Below are positions 16,213 through 26,242 of a stretch of 64,000 nt of DNA, one piece after another. The translations under genes and the position numbers were made by a program. The notes under the pieces were generated by a model, which worked only from the letters and a program-made list of their open reading frames with translations, searched no databases and was not told where the DNA came from. The stretch is from an uncultured Arachnia sp. (GTDB taxonomy: Bacteria > Actinomycetota > Actinomycetes > Propionibacteriales > Propionibacteriaceae): assembly GCA_934636715.1 (NCBI GenBank), contig CAKUBE010000008.1, forward strand, positions 1 to 64,000. The letters are read 5' to 3'. Every line of letters starts with the position of its first letter. The first letter of the stretch is position 1.

Positions 16213-18243
16213 TCAACCAGCGGCGTCCTCGACGACGGCGAGCACGGCGGCGCCGTACTTCGACACCTTCGCCTGGCCGATCCCCGGCAGGCGCAGCAGC
16301 GCCGCCTCGTCGCTCGGGGCGGACTCGGCGATGGCCTGCAGGGTTGCGTCCGTGAAGACGACGAAGGCGGGGACCTTCGCCTCGTCCGCCGTCGCCTTCC
16401 GCCACGCGCGCAGCCGATCGAAGAGGGCCTCGTCGTAGTCGACCTCGCAGTCGAGATGGCGGCTCAGCTTCCGCTCGGCCGCCGACTCCAACCGGTTCCC
16501 GCACACCCGGCAGGCCCGCGACCGCGACGACGTGCGAGGCGACGGCGGCTTCCCGACGGTGGCCGGGCCGGTGACCTGGTCCGCGATGAAGCGCGAGCGC
16601 GTCGCGGAGCCCCTCGACGCCGACCAGCTGACCCGCAACGCCCGCTTGGCGCGGGTGAAGCCGACGTAGAGCAGACGCCTCTCCTCGGAAAGCGCCGGCT
16701 CCTCCTGGCTCAGCACGAACGGGATCATCCCCTCTCGGACGCCGACGATCGCGACGCCGTCCCATTCGAGGCCCTTCGCCGCGTGGAGCGTGGCGAGCGT
16801 CACCGCGGAGGCGACGGGGCTGGCCTGCCAGGAGGCGCGCTCCTGCAGCCACACCGATGCCTCCGGGGCCGACCAGTCCTCGTGACGTTCGTCCTCATCC
16901 CGCACCATGGTGCGCAGCGCGGTCAGCGACTCCCAGCGCTCCCGCTGCCTGCCCTGACCCGACGGAGCCTCCGGCCGCCAGCCGAGCCCGTTCAGCACAC
17001 CGTCGAGTAGCTCGTCAGCAGGCGCGTCCGGGGAACGCTCCGCCAACCGGCCCATCTCGAGGATGGCCTGTCGCACCTCAGCCCGGTCGTAGAACCGCTC
17101 CGTTCCGCGCACCGTGTAGGGAACGCCCGCCTCGGTCAGCGCTGCCTCGAGCGCCGGCGACTGCGCGTTGATCCGGTACAGCACCGCCAACTCCTTCCAC
17201 GGGGTCCCGGCGGCGTGCTGGGCGCGCAGCCAGGCTGCCACGTCCGCGGCCTCCGTCGCCTCGTCGGGGGCGCCGTGGAAGGTCGGCGCGGGACCGGACG
17301 ACCTGGTCGGCCGGAGCGCGCCGAGCGAGCCGGGGCGTACCCGGAGCACCTTGTTCGCCGACGACAGCACCTCCGGGGAGGACCTGTAGTTGCGCACCAG
17401 GCGCACCGTGCGGGCGCCCCGGTACTCGCCCGCGAAGCCGCGCAGGTACGCGGCATCCGCACCAGCAAACGAGTGGATGGCCTGGTTCGGGTCGCCCACG
17501 ACGCACACGTCGTCGCGTCCGTCGACCCAGAGCGAGATGAGCTTGTGCTGCAGCGCGGAGACGTCCTGGTATTCGTCGACGACGAAGTGACGATAGGTGC
17601 CGCGGATGGTGGCCGCGATCTCGGGGTGCTCGGCCAGCAGCACGGCGTTGCACATGAGGATGTCGGTGAAGTCGACGCTGCCCTCGGTCAGCTTCAGCTT
17701 CTCGTACTGCGCCATCACGGCCGCCACCTGCGAAGGGGTGGCCCCGGCGACGGCACGAGCCCCCGCGACCTCCGGGTAGCGGGCCGCCGACACGTTGCTG
17801 GTCTTCGCCCACGAGATCTCGGAGCCGAGGTCTCGGATGAGGGCCTGGTCTGAGCTGGCCAGGACCTGATGCGTGGCGCGGGCGACGAGCCCGAACGTGT
17901 TCTCCGCAACCCTCGGGAACTCGACGCCGTAGGCCTGGGGCCAGAAGAACTGGCACTGCCGCAGCGCAGCTGAGTGGATGGTGCGCGCCTGCGCCGACCG
18001 GACGCCGAGCCCCGCGAGCCGGCTGCGCATTTCTCCCGCCGCGCGCGTGGTGAACGTGACAGCGAGCGTTGCCGGCGCCTGGTATCGCCCCGTCGCCACC
18101 GCGTAGGCGACGCGGTGCGTGATGGCGCGCGTCTTCCCGGTGCCCGCGCCGGCGAGCACGACGACGGGGGCGTCGAGCAGCGTCGCCACCTCTCGCTGCT
18201 CAGGGTCCAGCGCGTCAAGGATCTGCTCACTCACGCCCGCCAT
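16213..18243 (-). CDS. uvrD2: ATP-dependent DNA helicase UvrD2
   Basis: This 676-aa superfamily 1A helicase unwinds DNA 3'-5' in repair. The Walker A motif is AGAGTGKT (31-38). Motif II is VVDEYQDV, and motif VI reads RRLLYVGFTRAKRAL. A four-cysteine linker (CRVCGNRLE ... C) is followed by a C-terminal HRDC domain (about 600-676, LFDRLRAWRKATADEAK). This architecture defines the actinobacterial UvrD2 type and separates it from UvrD1/PcrA. I prefer the ATG at 18243; a GTG 9 bp downstream is equally possible. It is divergent from recC across 97 bp, grouping two DNA repair units. Confidence 0.92.
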   Translation of the reverse strand: MAGVSEQILDALDPEQREVATLLDAPVVVLAGAGTGKTRAITHRVAYAVATGRYQAPATLAVTFTTRAAGEMRSRLAGLGVRSAQARTIHSAALRQCQFFWPQAYGVEFPRVAENTFGLVARATHQVLASSDQALIRDLGSEISWAKTSNVSAARYPEVAGARAVAGATPSQVAAVMAQYEKLKLTEGSVDFTDILMCNAVLLAEHPEIAATIRGTYRHFVVDEYQDVSALQHKLISLWVDGRDDVCVVGDPNQAIHSFAGADAAYLRGFAGEYRGARTVRLVRNYRSSPEVLSSANKVLRVRPGSLGALRPTRSSGPAPTFHGAPDEATEAADVAAWLRAQHAAGTPWKELAVLYRINAQSPALEAALTEAGVPYTVRGTERFYDRAEVRQAILEMGRLAERSPDAPADELLDGVLNGLGWRPEAPSGQGRQRERWESLTALRTMVRDEDERHEDWSAPEASVWLQERASWQASPVASAVTLATLHAAKGLEWDGVAIVGVREGMIPFVLSQEEPALSEERRLLYVGFTRAKRALRVSWSASRGSATRSRFIADQVTGPATVGKPPSPRTSSRSRACRVCGNRLESAAERKLSRHLDCEVDYDEALFDRLRAWRKATADEAKVPAFVVFTDATLQAIAESAPSDEAALLRLPGIGQAKVSKYGAAVLAVVEDAAG

Positions 18244-18340
18244 TGTTGCGGGCCCCACCGACAAACCGAACCGCCGCCCGCAGAAAATTGTCGGAACCGG
18301 CCGATAGGGTGACCCGGACACGGGAAGGAGGTGATCGCTG

Positions 18341-21331
18341 ATGGCTCTCGAGGTGGTGCTCGCCCACCGCTGGCCCGCGCTGCTCGACGAGCTGGCTGGA
18401 CGTCTGCGGTCACTCCACACGGACCCGTTCGCCCGCGGGCGGGTGCTCGTGTCGTCGCGGGCGACCGGCCGCATCGTGAGCCAGGAGGTCGCCCGGCGGC
18501 TGGGCATCTCGGCGGGCATCTCCTATCTCACGCTGCGCGATCTCGCCACGGAACTGGCCGACGGCGCGGGGGTCGCGCGCGACCTCTCCCGCTGGCGCGG
18601 CTCACCGCTGGACCTCGCCACCTGGGAGGCCGTCGGGGCGCTGGCCGACGAGTTCCCGGCGCTCGCCCATGCGGCGAACCCAGGGCGTCCGGGTGGGCGC
18701 CGTGCCGTCGCCACCCGGCTGGCACGCCTCCAGCGCTGGTACCTCGACCACGCACCGGACCTCCTCCGCGCCTGGCTCGACGGCGTGGATGAGGGTCCCG
18801 ACGGCGAGGAACTCCCCGAGCGCCTCGCCTGGCAGCCCGAGCTGGTCCGGGCCGCATCGCTCTCCCTCGAGGTGGATCCCACGGAGACCCTCGCCGCCCT
18901 CGCCCACGCGGCCCGGCGGGACACCACGCCCACCGTCGTCTTCGCGCTCGACGAGGTCACCGCGGCGGACAGGGTGCTGCTGCAGGCCCTGGCGGACGGC
19001 GTCGGCCTCCTGGCGCTGCAGCCGGTCGACGCCAGACACAGCACCTGGGTCGAGGAACTGGGCGGCACGGTGTCCGACGCGCTCGACACCCCCGCACCCT
19101 CGCCGTCTATCGCCATCCACGACTCGCACGGCCCGGCCCGCCAGGTCGAGGTTCTCCGCGACGAACTGACCCGGGCCTTCGCCGCCGACCAGTCCCTCGA
19201 GCCGCGCGACGTCCTCATCGTCTGCCCGCGGCCCGAGCGCTACGCGCATCTCCTGGACGCCGCGTTCGCGCCGGGCGGCGCGCACCCCGGCCGGACCCTT
19301 CGCGTCCAGCCGGTGGGAGGCCAGGACGCCAACGATGTGCTCGACGCGACTGTCGCCCTGCTGCGGCTCGGCGATGGGCGGGCCACCTCCAGCGGGCTGC
19401 TCGACCTCCTGCTCAGTCCGCCGCTCGCACATCGCTGGGGCCTCACCGACCGCGAGGCGGTGACCGAGCTCGTCGCCGCGGCCGGCATCCGGTGGGGGCT
19501 CGACACACAGCACCGGGCCTCCTTCGACCTGGGCGACATCGCGCAGAACACCTGGATGCGCGGGCTCGACCGGCTCCTCGTCGGCCTCGCGGTCTCTCCT
19601 GCGACCGACTCGGGGCTCGGCCTGACGGGAACCGACGCCGTCGGCTCGTCGGACCTGTCGACGGTGGGCGCCCTCAGCGAGATGCTGAGCCGCATCCGAC
19701 GGCTCGTCGCGACGACGACGGCCCCCGCGACCGTGCCGCAGTGGGCCGCGCGCACCCGCGGGCTGCTGACGGATCTCATCGGGGTGGGCTGGGACGACCA
19801 GTGGCAGCTGCTGCGCGTCACCGCGCTGCTCGCCCGGCTGGAGCGCGACCACCTGGGCGGCGAGACGACGCTGACGCGGCACGAGTTCGCGCACCTCCTC
19901 GCCGACGCGGGGGGCGGCTTCGGCGCGCGCGTGGCCGCGGGGAACGGGTCGCTGATGGTGGCTCGGCTCGGCGAGTTGTCGCACGTCGGGTTCCGCCTCG
20001 TCGCGTTCCTGGGCGTCACCGACGACGCGGTCCCGGGCCGTGGCGGGTCCGTCGCCGACGCCGTCGACCTGGGTCCGGCCGCGCCGGACGAACGGGCGCT
20101 GCGACAGGCCCAGCTATTGGCACATGCCTCTGCCGCGGAGAGCCTGCTCGTGGTGCGACAGCGGTTCAGCTCGCACACCAACGACGAGGTCGCGCCGCCC
20201 GCGGCGATCGACTGGCTGGTCGAGCGCCTGGGCGTCGAACCCGAGAGGAGAACCCATCCCTCGACGGCGACGGCGGAGGCCAACTTCGCCCAGCCCGCGA
20301 GCTTCGACGCCCCGGCACTCCGCGGGGCGCGCGCCCGGCGAACCGCGGGCACCGCGGTCGGCAGGATCGCGCGGCGCCGTGACCAGGCCCGGCGCCGCGC
20401 GATAGGCGCGATCCCTGCCCAGGTGACGCTGACGCAACTCGAACGCTTCCTCGCCGACCCGGCGAAGGCCTTCCTTCGCTCGGTGGCGGGCATCCCGCTC
20501 TACCAGTCCGCCGCCGTGCAGGACGAGCTCCCGCTCGACCTCGTCGGCCTGGAGAAGTGGAAGGTGGTCACCGCGCTCGTGGGCTCGCTGCAGTCGGGCG
20601 CGACGCTGCAGTCGGTGATCGACCGCTTCCAGGGCCGCGAGGAGCTGCCTCCGGGGCTGCTCGGCAAGGTGGCGTTCGACGAGGCGAAGGCCGATGCGGT
20701 CCGGCTCTGGAACGAGGCGGGGCCGCGTTGGCGGAGGCCGATCACGGACCATGCCGTCGACCTGGTTCTCGAGATCCCGCCGCTCGGCCGGGTGCGCCTC
20801 GTCGACTCGGTGCGCTGTCGCGGCGGCGAAGCCCTGACCGTGACCGCGAGCAAGGGAGCGAGCAGGCTGGTACGGCCCTGGTTGGAGGCGCTGGCCCTGA
20901 CCGCTTCGGGCCTTCCCACCACCGGCCGCGCGGTCCGCTTCGGCCGGCTCCCGAACACCTACGACGACCAGGTGCTGGCCACCGGCGTCGGCGAGCCCGA
21001 CCGCGAGGCGGCGCGGACGCGGTTGTCGGCCGTCGCGCGCGCCTACGCGCTCGGCCAGCACCGCCTCGTACCCGTGCCCGTCACACCCGCCATCGCGTAT
21101 GCAGACGCCATGGCCTCCGGCACATTCCGGCAGGAGGACTGGACCGGCCCCACCGACTGGACGACGAGGATGTGGCCAGGCATGGAGGACTCGTGGCGCC
21201 TGTTCTTCGACGACGATCTGAGCGAGCTGTTCGTCGACGCGCCGCTCGCCGAGGACCCGGCGGGGACGTCGGCCTTCGCCGCGTGGGCGCTCGCGCTGTA
21301 CGGCAACATGCAGGGGGTGGCCGATGAGTGA
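18341..21331 (+). CDS. recC: Exodeoxyribonuclease V subunit gamma RecC
   Basis: This 996-aa RecC subunit belongs to RecBCD, the helicase-nuclease that processes double-strand ends and loads RecA. The N-terminus shows the inactivated helicase fold typical of RecC (GRVLVSSRATGRIVSQEVAR), then ISAGISYLTL. The middle carries VLIVCPRPERYAHLL, and the C-terminal nuclease-like domain begins near IPAQVTLTQLERFLADPAKA, without a catalytic lysine motif, as expected. The ATG at 18341 has AAGGAGGTG upstream, so this is the first gene of recC-recB-recD. Its end overlaps recB by 8 bp. Confidence 0.93.
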   Translation: MALEVVLAHRWPALLDELAGRLRSLHTDPFARGRVLVSSRATGRIVSQEVARRLGISAGISYLTLRDLATELADGAGVARDLSRWRGSPLDLATWEAVGALADEFPALAHAANPGRPGGRRAVATRLARLQRWYLDHAPDLLRAWLDGVDEGPDGEELPERLAWQPELVRAASLSLEVDPTETLAALAHAARRDTTPTVVFALDEVTAADRVLLQALADGVGLLALQPVDARHSTWVEELGGTVSDALDTPAPSPSIAIHDSHGPARQVEVLRDELTRAFAADQSLEPRDVLIVCPRPERYAHLLDAAFAPGGAHPGRTLRVQPVGGQDANDVLDATVALLRLGDGRATSSGLLDLLLSPPLAHRWGLTDREAVTELVAAAGIRWGLDTQHRASFDLGDIAQNTWMRGLDRLLVGLAVSPATDSGLGLTGTDAVGSSDLSTVGALSEMLSRIRRLVATTTAPATVPQWAARTRGLLTDLIGVGWDDQWQLLRVTALLARLERDHLGGETTLTRHEFAHLLADAGGGFGARVAAGNGSLMVARLGELSHVGFRLVAFLGVTDDAVPGRGGSVADAVDLGPAAPDERALRQAQLLAHASAAESLLVVRQRFSSHTNDEVAPPAAIDWLVERLGVEPERRTHPSTATAEANFAQPASFDAPALRGARARRTAGTAVGRIARRRDQARRRAIGAIPAQVTLTQLERFLADPAKAFLRSVAGIPLYQSAAVQDELPLDLVGLEKWKVVTALVGSLQSGATLQSVIDRFQGREELPPGLLGKVAFDEAKADAVRLWNEAGPRWRRPITDHAVDLVLEIPPLGRVRLVDSVRCRGGEALTVTASKGASRLVRPWLEALALTASGLPTTGRAVRFGRLPNTYDDQVLATGVGEPDREAARTRLSAVARAYALGQHRLVPVPVTPAIAYADAMASGTFRQEDWTGPTDWTTRMWPGMEDSWRLFFDDDLSELFVDAPLAEDPAGTSAFAAWALALYGNMQGVADE

Positions 21332-24300
21332 GTTCGACCTCGCCGGCCCGCTGCCGACGGAGACGACGCTGCTGGAGGCCAGCGCAGGAACCGGCAAGAC
21401 CTACGCGATCGCCGCGCTGACCGCGCGTTACCTCGCCGAGGCGGAGTTCGACGTCTCCGACCTGCTGCTGATCACGTTCGGCAACCACGCGGCGGGCGAG
21501 CTGCGCAGCCGCGTGTTCCGCCGCCTCCGCGAGACGGTGCGCGGCCTGGACCTCGTCGCCGCGGGCGGGTCGCTTCCCGAACCGGACCCCGTCGTCGACC
21601 TGTTGTCGGGCGTCGACGGCGCCCGCACCCGCCTGGCCGCCGCCATCGCCCGCTTCACGGAGGCCACGATCGACACCACGCACGGCTTCTGCCAGACGAT
21701 GCTGCGAGAACTCGGTGTCCTCGGCGACTGGGATCCCACGGAGGCGATCGGACCGGACTCGGAGGCTCTCGCGCGCGAGTGCGCGGCCGACACCTACCTC
21801 CGCCTCTTCCGCACCCAGGCCGAACCGCCGCTCTCCCCCCGCCAAGGCCTTCACATCGGCGTCGCCGCGGCCACCACCACGCTGCCGCTGCTGCCGCACG
21901 AGGGCCCCCATCAGGAGTTCGGCGCCTCCGTCCGCGACCTGTACGCGCGCAGGAAGCTCGCCGAAGGGCTCTGCACGTTCGACGACATCACCACCCGGCT
22001 GCGCCGCGCGCTGGCGGACGGATCAGTCCGCGATCTGGTCCGCGCCCGCCTGCGGGAGCGCTTCCCCGTCGTCCTCGTCGACGAGTTCCAGGACACCGAC
22101 CCCGACCAATGGGAGATCATCGAGCGCGCGTTCGTCGCGCCGGGCCGTCCCACCGTCCTGATCGGCGATCCCAAGCAGTCCATCTACGGCTTCCGGGGCG
22201 CGGACCTGAACAGCTACCTGGCCGCGCGCCGCACCGCGAGGGTCTCGACGCTCGGCACCAACCACCGCTCGGACGGCCCGCTGGTCCGCGGCGTCGTCGA
22301 GCTGTTCTCCGGCGTGACCATGGGCGCGGACGAGGTGGTCGTGACCCCCGCGGGTGCGCGACACGAGGCCGCGCGCCTGGAGGTCCCCGGAGCAGCGCGC
22401 GTCTGGCTGCGGCGCGCCAGCGGTCTCGGCGGCGGGGCCGACGACGCGATCGCGAACGACGTCATCCGGCAGGTGCGGCAACTCCTGGAGCACGCGCGGT
22501 TCCACGACGGCACATCTGTCGCGCTCAGCGACATCGCGGTGCTGGTGCGCACCGGACGACGGGCCCAGCAACTGCGCGCGGCGCTCACCGAGGCAGGGCT
22601 CCCGGCGGTGCTCACCGGCAGCCAGGCGGTGTGGCGGCAGCCCGCCGCCGGGCACTGGCGGACCGTGCTGACCGCGCTGGCGGATCCCAGCCAGGCGAAC
22701 ATCCGGTTGGCCTCGCTCACGCCGCTGATCGGGTCGGAGCTGGCCGCCCTCCTGCGCGACGGCGGCCCCGAACCGGCTCGCGTCAGCACCCTGCTGCGGG
22801 CGCTGGCCGTCGCGTTCGACAAGGGCGGTGCCGGCGCGGTGCTGACTCACCTCCGCGCCGACGAACACCTCGAGGAGCGGCTGCTCGCCGAGCCCGACGG
22901 CGACCGCCTCCTGGCCGACACCGCCCACCTGGCCGAGCTCCTCGACGCCCGCGGCGGATCGCTCAGCGCGCTGACCTCGCTGCTCGCCGAGCGGGCATCA
23001 GGCTCGGACGACGACGATGCCATCCGCGTGGCGACGGACGCGCCGTCGATCCGGGTGATGACCATGCACGCCGCGAAGGGCCTCGAGTTCCCCATCGTGC
23101 TGCTGCCCGAGACCGACGGCACGGCACCGCGCCGGTCGCGGCCCTTCACCTTGATCGAGGAGGACCGCCGCCACCTGTACGTCGGTCCCCCGCCGGACTG
23201 GCGCGACGATGTGACGAAGGACCTGAATCAGCAGTCGCTCGCCGAGGAACTGCGGCTGCTCTACGTGGGCTTCACGCGGGCGAAGCACCTGGCCGTCGCC
23301 TGGCACGTCGACCGCGCGAACAGCACGACCACCCGCAGCCCGCTCACCCACCTGCTCTCCCGTCGCGGCTGGAAGCCCAAGCAGCCGCTCTCGACGCTCG
23401 TCTGGCCCTCCGGCCTGGTATGGGACTCCCACCTCACCGACACGAGCGCCCCGGCCGCTCGCCCGCCCGCTGGCGACGAAACACGCCACGCGTCGGGAAC
23501 TCAAAGAACCCCGGACCTGGTGGTGTCGAGGTTCGACCGCGTGGTCGACCAGACCTGGCGGCGCACGTCGTACTCGGGCCTGACCGCGGGCCTCCACGAG
23601 TCCCCTCACGGCACGGTCGTCGATGAACCAGACGCCCTCCCGCCGCTGGTTGAGCCGGACCCCCGCGCGGAGCGCCGGGTCCGTGTCGAAACCAATGAGC
23701 CCGCACCCGACCCGCGACTGAACCACAGCTCCCCCATGGCCGACCTCCCCGCGGGCGCGGGCTTCGGCACGCTGGTTCACGCGGCGCTCGAACGCCTCGA
23801 CTGGGGGCCGGCGACGCTCGACGCGCACGCCCCGGCTGTGGTTGCGGAGCTCGCCCCCGACCTCGGCCTGACGAGGGCCGATGCCGCGCAGCTCGCCGCC
23901 GCGCTCATCGATGTCTGCCGCACGCCGCTGTTGCCGGTCTCCGGCCTGGCGCTCACCGACCTTCCCGTTACCGACCGGCTTCCGGAACTCGACTTCGATC
24001 TGCCCCTCGCCGACGCGGGCACGCCCGCGACGCTCACCGATCTCGCGGACCTGATGGCCGCCTGGCTTCCCGCCGAAGACCCGCTCGTCGCCTACCCCGC
24101 GCGGCTGCGCGCCTCGGAAGCCGCCGACGCCGTGCTGAACGGCTTCCTCACCGGATCGATCGACGCGGTCCTCCGCCTGCCGGACGAGCGCTACGTCGTC
24201 GTCGACTACAAGACCAACCGCCTGGCCCCGACCGCCTCCGACGACCTGACGCTGGCCCACTACGCGCCCGGGCCGATGGCCGAGGCGATGATGGCCGCCC

Positions 24301-24536
24301 ACTACCCGCTGCAGGCGATGCTGTACTGCGTGGCGCTGCATCGCTTCCTGGGCAGCCGACTTCCGGGATACGATCCCGCCCGGCACCTCGGGGGCATGGG
24401 ATACCTCTTCGTCCGGGGCATGGCCGGACCGTCCACCCCGATCGTCGACGGCGCCAGCTGCGGCGTGTTCGGCTGGTTCCCTCCGGCCGGGCTCACGGTC
24501 GCCGCGTCCGAGCTCCTGGGAGGCCGCCGTGCGTGA
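21324..24536 (+). CDS. recB: Exodeoxyribonuclease V subunit beta RecB
   Basis: The product is 1070 aa, shorter than E. coli RecB. The Walker A motif is ASAGTGKT (19-26). Motif II is LVDEFQDTDP, with IYGFRGAD following. Motif VI lies near LRLLYVGFTRAKHLAVAW. The C-terminal nuclease shows the AGFGTLVHAALE segment and the catalytic VVDYKTNR (about residue 958). An anomalous low-complexity insert (about residues 775-800, VEPDPRAERRVRVETNEP) lies just before the nuclease domain and is encoded by a dispersed repeat. It falls in the linker between helicase and nuclease, so activity may be retained. The gene overlaps recC by 8 bp and recD by 8 bp. Confidence 0.93.
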   Translation: MSEFDLAGPLPTETTLLEASAGTGKTYAIAALTARYLAEAEFDVSDLLLITFGNHAAGELRSRVFRRLRETVRGLDLVAAGGSLPEPDPVVDLLSGVDGARTRLAAAIARFTEATIDTTHGFCQTMLRELGVLGDWDPTEAIGPDSEALARECAADTYLRLFRTQAEPPLSPRQGLHIGVAAATTTLPLLPHEGPHQEFGASVRDLYARRKLAEGLCTFDDITTRLRRALADGSVRDLVRARLRERFPVVLVDEFQDTDPDQWEIIERAFVAPGRPTVLIGDPKQSIYGFRGADLNSYLAARRTARVSTLGTNHRSDGPLVRGVVELFSGVTMGADEVVVTPAGARHEAARLEVPGAARVWLRRASGLGGGADDAIANDVIRQVRQLLEHARFHDGTSVALSDIAVLVRTGRRAQQLRAALTEAGLPAVLTGSQAVWRQPAAGHWRTVLTALADPSQANIRLASLTPLIGSELAALLRDGGPEPARVSTLLRALAVAFDKGGAGAVLTHLRADEHLEERLLAEPDGDRLLADTAHLAELLDARGGSLSALTSLLAERASGSDDDDAIRVATDAPSIRVMTMHAAKGLEFPIVLLPETDGTAPRRSRPFTLIEEDRRHLYVGPPPDWRDDVTKDLNQQSLAEELRLLYVGFTRAKHLAVAWHVDRANSTTTRSPLTHLLSRRGWKPKQPLSTLVWPSGLVWDSHLTDTSAPAARPPAGDETRHASGTQRTPDLVVSRFDRVVDQTWRRTSYSGLTAGLHESPHGTVVDEPDALPPLVEPDPRAERRVRVETNEPAPDPRLNHSSPMADLPAGAGFGTLVHAALERLDWGPATLDAHAPAVVAELAPDLGLTRADAAQLAAALIDVCRTPLLPVSGLALTDLPVTDRLPELDFDLPLADAGTPATLTDLADLMAAWLPAEDPLVAYPARLRASEAADAVLNGFLTGSIDAVLRLPDERYVVVDYKTNRLAPTASDDLTLAHYAPGPMAEAMMAAHYPLQAMLYCVALHRFLGSRLPGYDPARHLGGMGYLFVRGMAGPSTPIVDGASCGVFGWFPPAGLTVAASELLGGRRA
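23645..23701. repeat. Dispersed palindromic repeat inside recB
   Basis: The plus strand reads CTGGTTGAGCCGGACCCC, then GCGCGGAGCGCCGGGTCC, ending GTCGAAACCAATGAGC. It is about 93% identical to the intergenic copy at 16149-16207 in reverse orientation. Its length and phase keep the recB frame open. Confidence 0.75.
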
Positions 24537-26232
24537 GCGCCCCATCGCCGCCACCGGCGTCCTCGCCGCGTTCTGCGACGCCGGCATGCTGAGCCTCGTC
24601 GACTTCCACCTCGCGCGGCGCGTCGGCGACCTCGCGGGCGAGGCGAACCCCACCGTCCAGCTGGCGTTCGCGTTGGCGGTGCGCGAGTTGCGCCTGGGCT
24701 CGGTCTGCCTCGACCTCGCGACGGCCGCCGTCGAACTCCTCCCGGAGGTCGACGGCGAGGGCGAGGTGGACGTCGCCGCGCTCCCCTGGCCGGAGCCGAC
24801 GGCGTGGCTCGCGGCGGTGGCCGCGTCGACGGCGGTCGCGGGGCCCGACGGCGAGGGGCGCGCGTTCCGACTGGACGGCTCCCTGCTGTACCTCGACCGG
24901 TACTGGCGGCAGGAGCGTCGGCTTGCCGGCCTGCTCCGCTCCCGTAGCGACGCCGCGCCCGGCGAGCCGCTGCCGGTCCCCGCGCTTCCCTCGCGGTTCG
25001 ACGACCACCAGCGCGCCGCCGTCGCGGCGGCCCTCGCACACACCACGACGGTCATCACCGGCGGCCCCGGCACGGGAAAGACAACGATCGTGACGGAGTT
25101 GCTCGCAGCTCTCGCCCCGTCGTCGCCGCGCGTGGCGCTGTGCGCGCCGACGGGCAAGGCCGCGGCCCGGCTGCTCACCACCGTCGGCGGCGCGGGCGGG
25201 GCCACCTGGGGCGGCACGCTGCACAAGCTGCTGGGGCTGCGCCCGCGCTCCGCGGAGACGGAGTTCGGGCCGGACAATCCGCTGCCGTTCGACGTCGTGG
25301 TGGTCGACGAGACGTCCATGGTCTCGCTGGAGCTCATGGCGCTGCTGCTCGGCGCGCTGGCCCCGACGACGCGCCTGGTCCTGCTGGGCGATCCGCACCA
25401 GCTCCGCTCGGTCGAGGCCGGCGCGGTGCTTGCCGACATCGAGTCGGCCGAGGACCTCGTCCGCGCGCCCGGAGGGGCCATCGCCCGGCTGGTGCGCAAC
25501 TACCGCTCGAACCCGCAGATCAACGCCTTCGCCGCCGCCATCCTCGCCGGCGACGAGGCAGCGGCGCGCACGGCCGTCGACGACGGTCCAGCCATCGAGT
25601 TGATCGGTTTCGACGGCGCGGCCGACCCCGCGCACCTGGCGACGGTTCAGGCGGACGCGCTCGACATCGCCGAGGGGGTCCGCGCCCGCGCGCTCGCCGG
25701 CGACGGCGCGGGCGCCAACGCGTGGCTCGGCAGGCACCGCATCCTGTGCGGCCACCGGGAGGGGCCGTTCGGCGTCGCGCACTGGGCACGCTCGGTGCGC
25801 TCCTGGCTGGCGGGGCGGGTGCCTGGCTACGGGTTCGAGGGCCGCGCCTACGTCGGACAGCCGCTGCTCATCCAGCACAACAGCGACCTGTTCAGCAACG
25901 GCGACACCGCCGTCGTCATCGCGGGGCCGGACGACGCCCTGCTCGCCGCGGTCGACCGCCCCGAGGGCCTTCTCACCGTCTCCCCCGCGCTCCTCGACGA
26001 CGCCGCGGACCTGCACGCGATGACGATCCACAAGTCGCAGGGCAGCCAATTCGACCGCGTGTCCGTGGTCCTGCCGCCGCCCGGTTCGCCGCTGCTGACC
26101 CGCGAGCTGCTGTACACCGCGGTGACGCGCGCCCACGAGGGGGTGCGCCTCTACGGCTCTTGGGAGGCGCTGGCGGCGGCGATCCGTACTCCGGCTCGCC
26201 GCGCCAGCGGCCTGGGACTGGGCTCCCGGTAG
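24529..26232 (+). CDS. recD: Exodeoxyribonuclease V subunit alpha RecD
   Basis: This 567-aa 5'-3' SF1B helicase subunit of RecBCD starts at a GTG (24529) overlapping the recB stop by 8 bp. The Walker A motif is TGGPGTGKTT (about 180-189). It is followed by LCAPTGKAAARL (motif Ia), VVVDETSMVS (motif II) and LLGDPHQLRSVEAG (motif III). The C-terminal motifs lie in MTIHKSQGSQFDRV and LLYTAVTRAHEGVRLYG. The N-terminal domain that contacts RecC is degenerate, as is usual. The operon recC-recB-recD is complete, so the cell should have functional RecBCD. Confidence 0.93.
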   Translation: MRERPIAATGVLAAFCDAGMLSLVDFHLARRVGDLAGEANPTVQLAFALAVRELRLGSVCLDLATAAVELLPEVDGEGEVDVAALPWPEPTAWLAAVAASTAVAGPDGEGRAFRLDGSLLYLDRYWRQERRLAGLLRSRSDAAPGEPLPVPALPSRFDDHQRAAVAAALAHTTTVITGGPGTGKTTIVTELLAALAPSSPRVALCAPTGKAAARLLTTVGGAGGATWGGTLHKLLGLRPRSAETEFGPDNPLPFDVVVVDETSMVSLELMALLLGALAPTTRLVLLGDPHQLRSVEAGAVLADIESAEDLVRAPGGAIARLVRNYRSNPQINAFAAAILAGDEAAARTAVDDGPAIELIGFDGAADPAHLATVQADALDIAEGVRARALAGDGAGANAWLGRHRILCGHREGPFGVAHWARSVRSWLAGRVPGYGFEGRAYVGQPLLIQHNSDLFSNGDTAVVIAGPDDALLAAVDRPEGLLTVSPALLDDAADLHAMTIHKSQGSQFDRVSVVLPPPGSPLLTRELLYTAVTRAHEGVRLYGSWEALAAAIRTPARRASGLGLGSR

Positions 26233-26242
26233 GCTGTCCGAC

